Assembly (NCBI RefSeq): GCF_042242105.1
Contig: NC_092023.1
Coordinates: 16,285,933-16,349,932, forward strand
Direction: 5' to 3'
DNA length: 64,000 bases
Source of the DNA: Pempheris klunzingeri
Lineage: Eukaryota > Chordata > Actinopteri > Acropomatiformes > Pempheridae
Under the pieces are notes generated by a model. The model searched no databases and had not been told where the DNA came from. It was given only the letters and a program-made list of their open reading frames with translations. Positions 63,883 through 64,000 of the stretch are shown in pieces (the first letter of the stretch is position 1; each line of letters starts with the position of its first letter). A program made the translations under genes and the position numbers.

Positions 63883-64000
63883 GTGCATTTGGCTGCATGA
63901 AAACACAGAGAGGAAGGAATACAATCATGGAGGTTTAATGAGCTGAAACTATTCCTCCCTTCCTCGCTCTTTTCCTTCTCTCTCTCTCTTCCTAACTACA

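Overview
The window looks like teleost fish nuclear DNA. It holds multi-exon vertebrate genes with GT-AG introns, and the repeats are typical of fish: Tc1-like transposons with long terminal inverted repeats, L2-type and Rex3/RTE-like LINE ends, short non-autonomous DNA elements and many microsatellites. The species cannot be fixed from the sequence alone.

Three protein-coding genes can be rebuilt exon by exon, all on the minus strand. (1) slc18a2 (vesicular monoamine transporter 2) has 15 coding exons between 32993 and 9471 and encodes 517 aa, with a probable upstream non-coding exon and a palindromic CRE near 33270. (2) An slc5a7-like gene (high-affinity choline transporter 1 family) has 8 coding exons between 46184 and 39384 and encodes 560 aa. 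(3) ankrd1 (CARP, muscle ankyrin repeat protein) has 9 coding exons between 59737 and 54298 and encodes 311 aa, with a TATA box at 59871-59877. Every exon junction keeps the reading frame, and I see no break in any of the three.

Layout: 1-9470 is non-coding and may include the 3' UTR of a plus-strand neighbour. 9471-33260 is slc18a2, with introns full of old repeats. 33300-39100 is intergenic, with L2 fragments and an imperfect tandem duplication. 39384-46184 is the slc5a7-like gene. 46630-49312 is an inverted, internally deleted copy of the region 35133-44700, and it carries a broken plus-strand copy of the slc5a7-like gene. 49396-50923 is a nearly full-length but dead Tc1-like element. 50926-54297 is intergenic or the ankrd1 3' region. 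54298-59880 is ankrd1. 59900-64000 is non-coding, with a second, internally deleted Tc1-like element at 62553-63565 and a possible poly(A) signal of another minus-strand gene at 63877.

Two of the genes serve neurotransmitter handling: vesicle loading of monoamines, and choline or choline-like uptake. The third is a striated-muscle stress-response protein. Nothing indicates that the three act in one pathway. The most unusual structure is the large, decayed inverted duplication around the slc5a7-like gene. The gene's first exon and promoter lie in the unduplicated spacer, and its pseudogene copy lies head-to-head with it.
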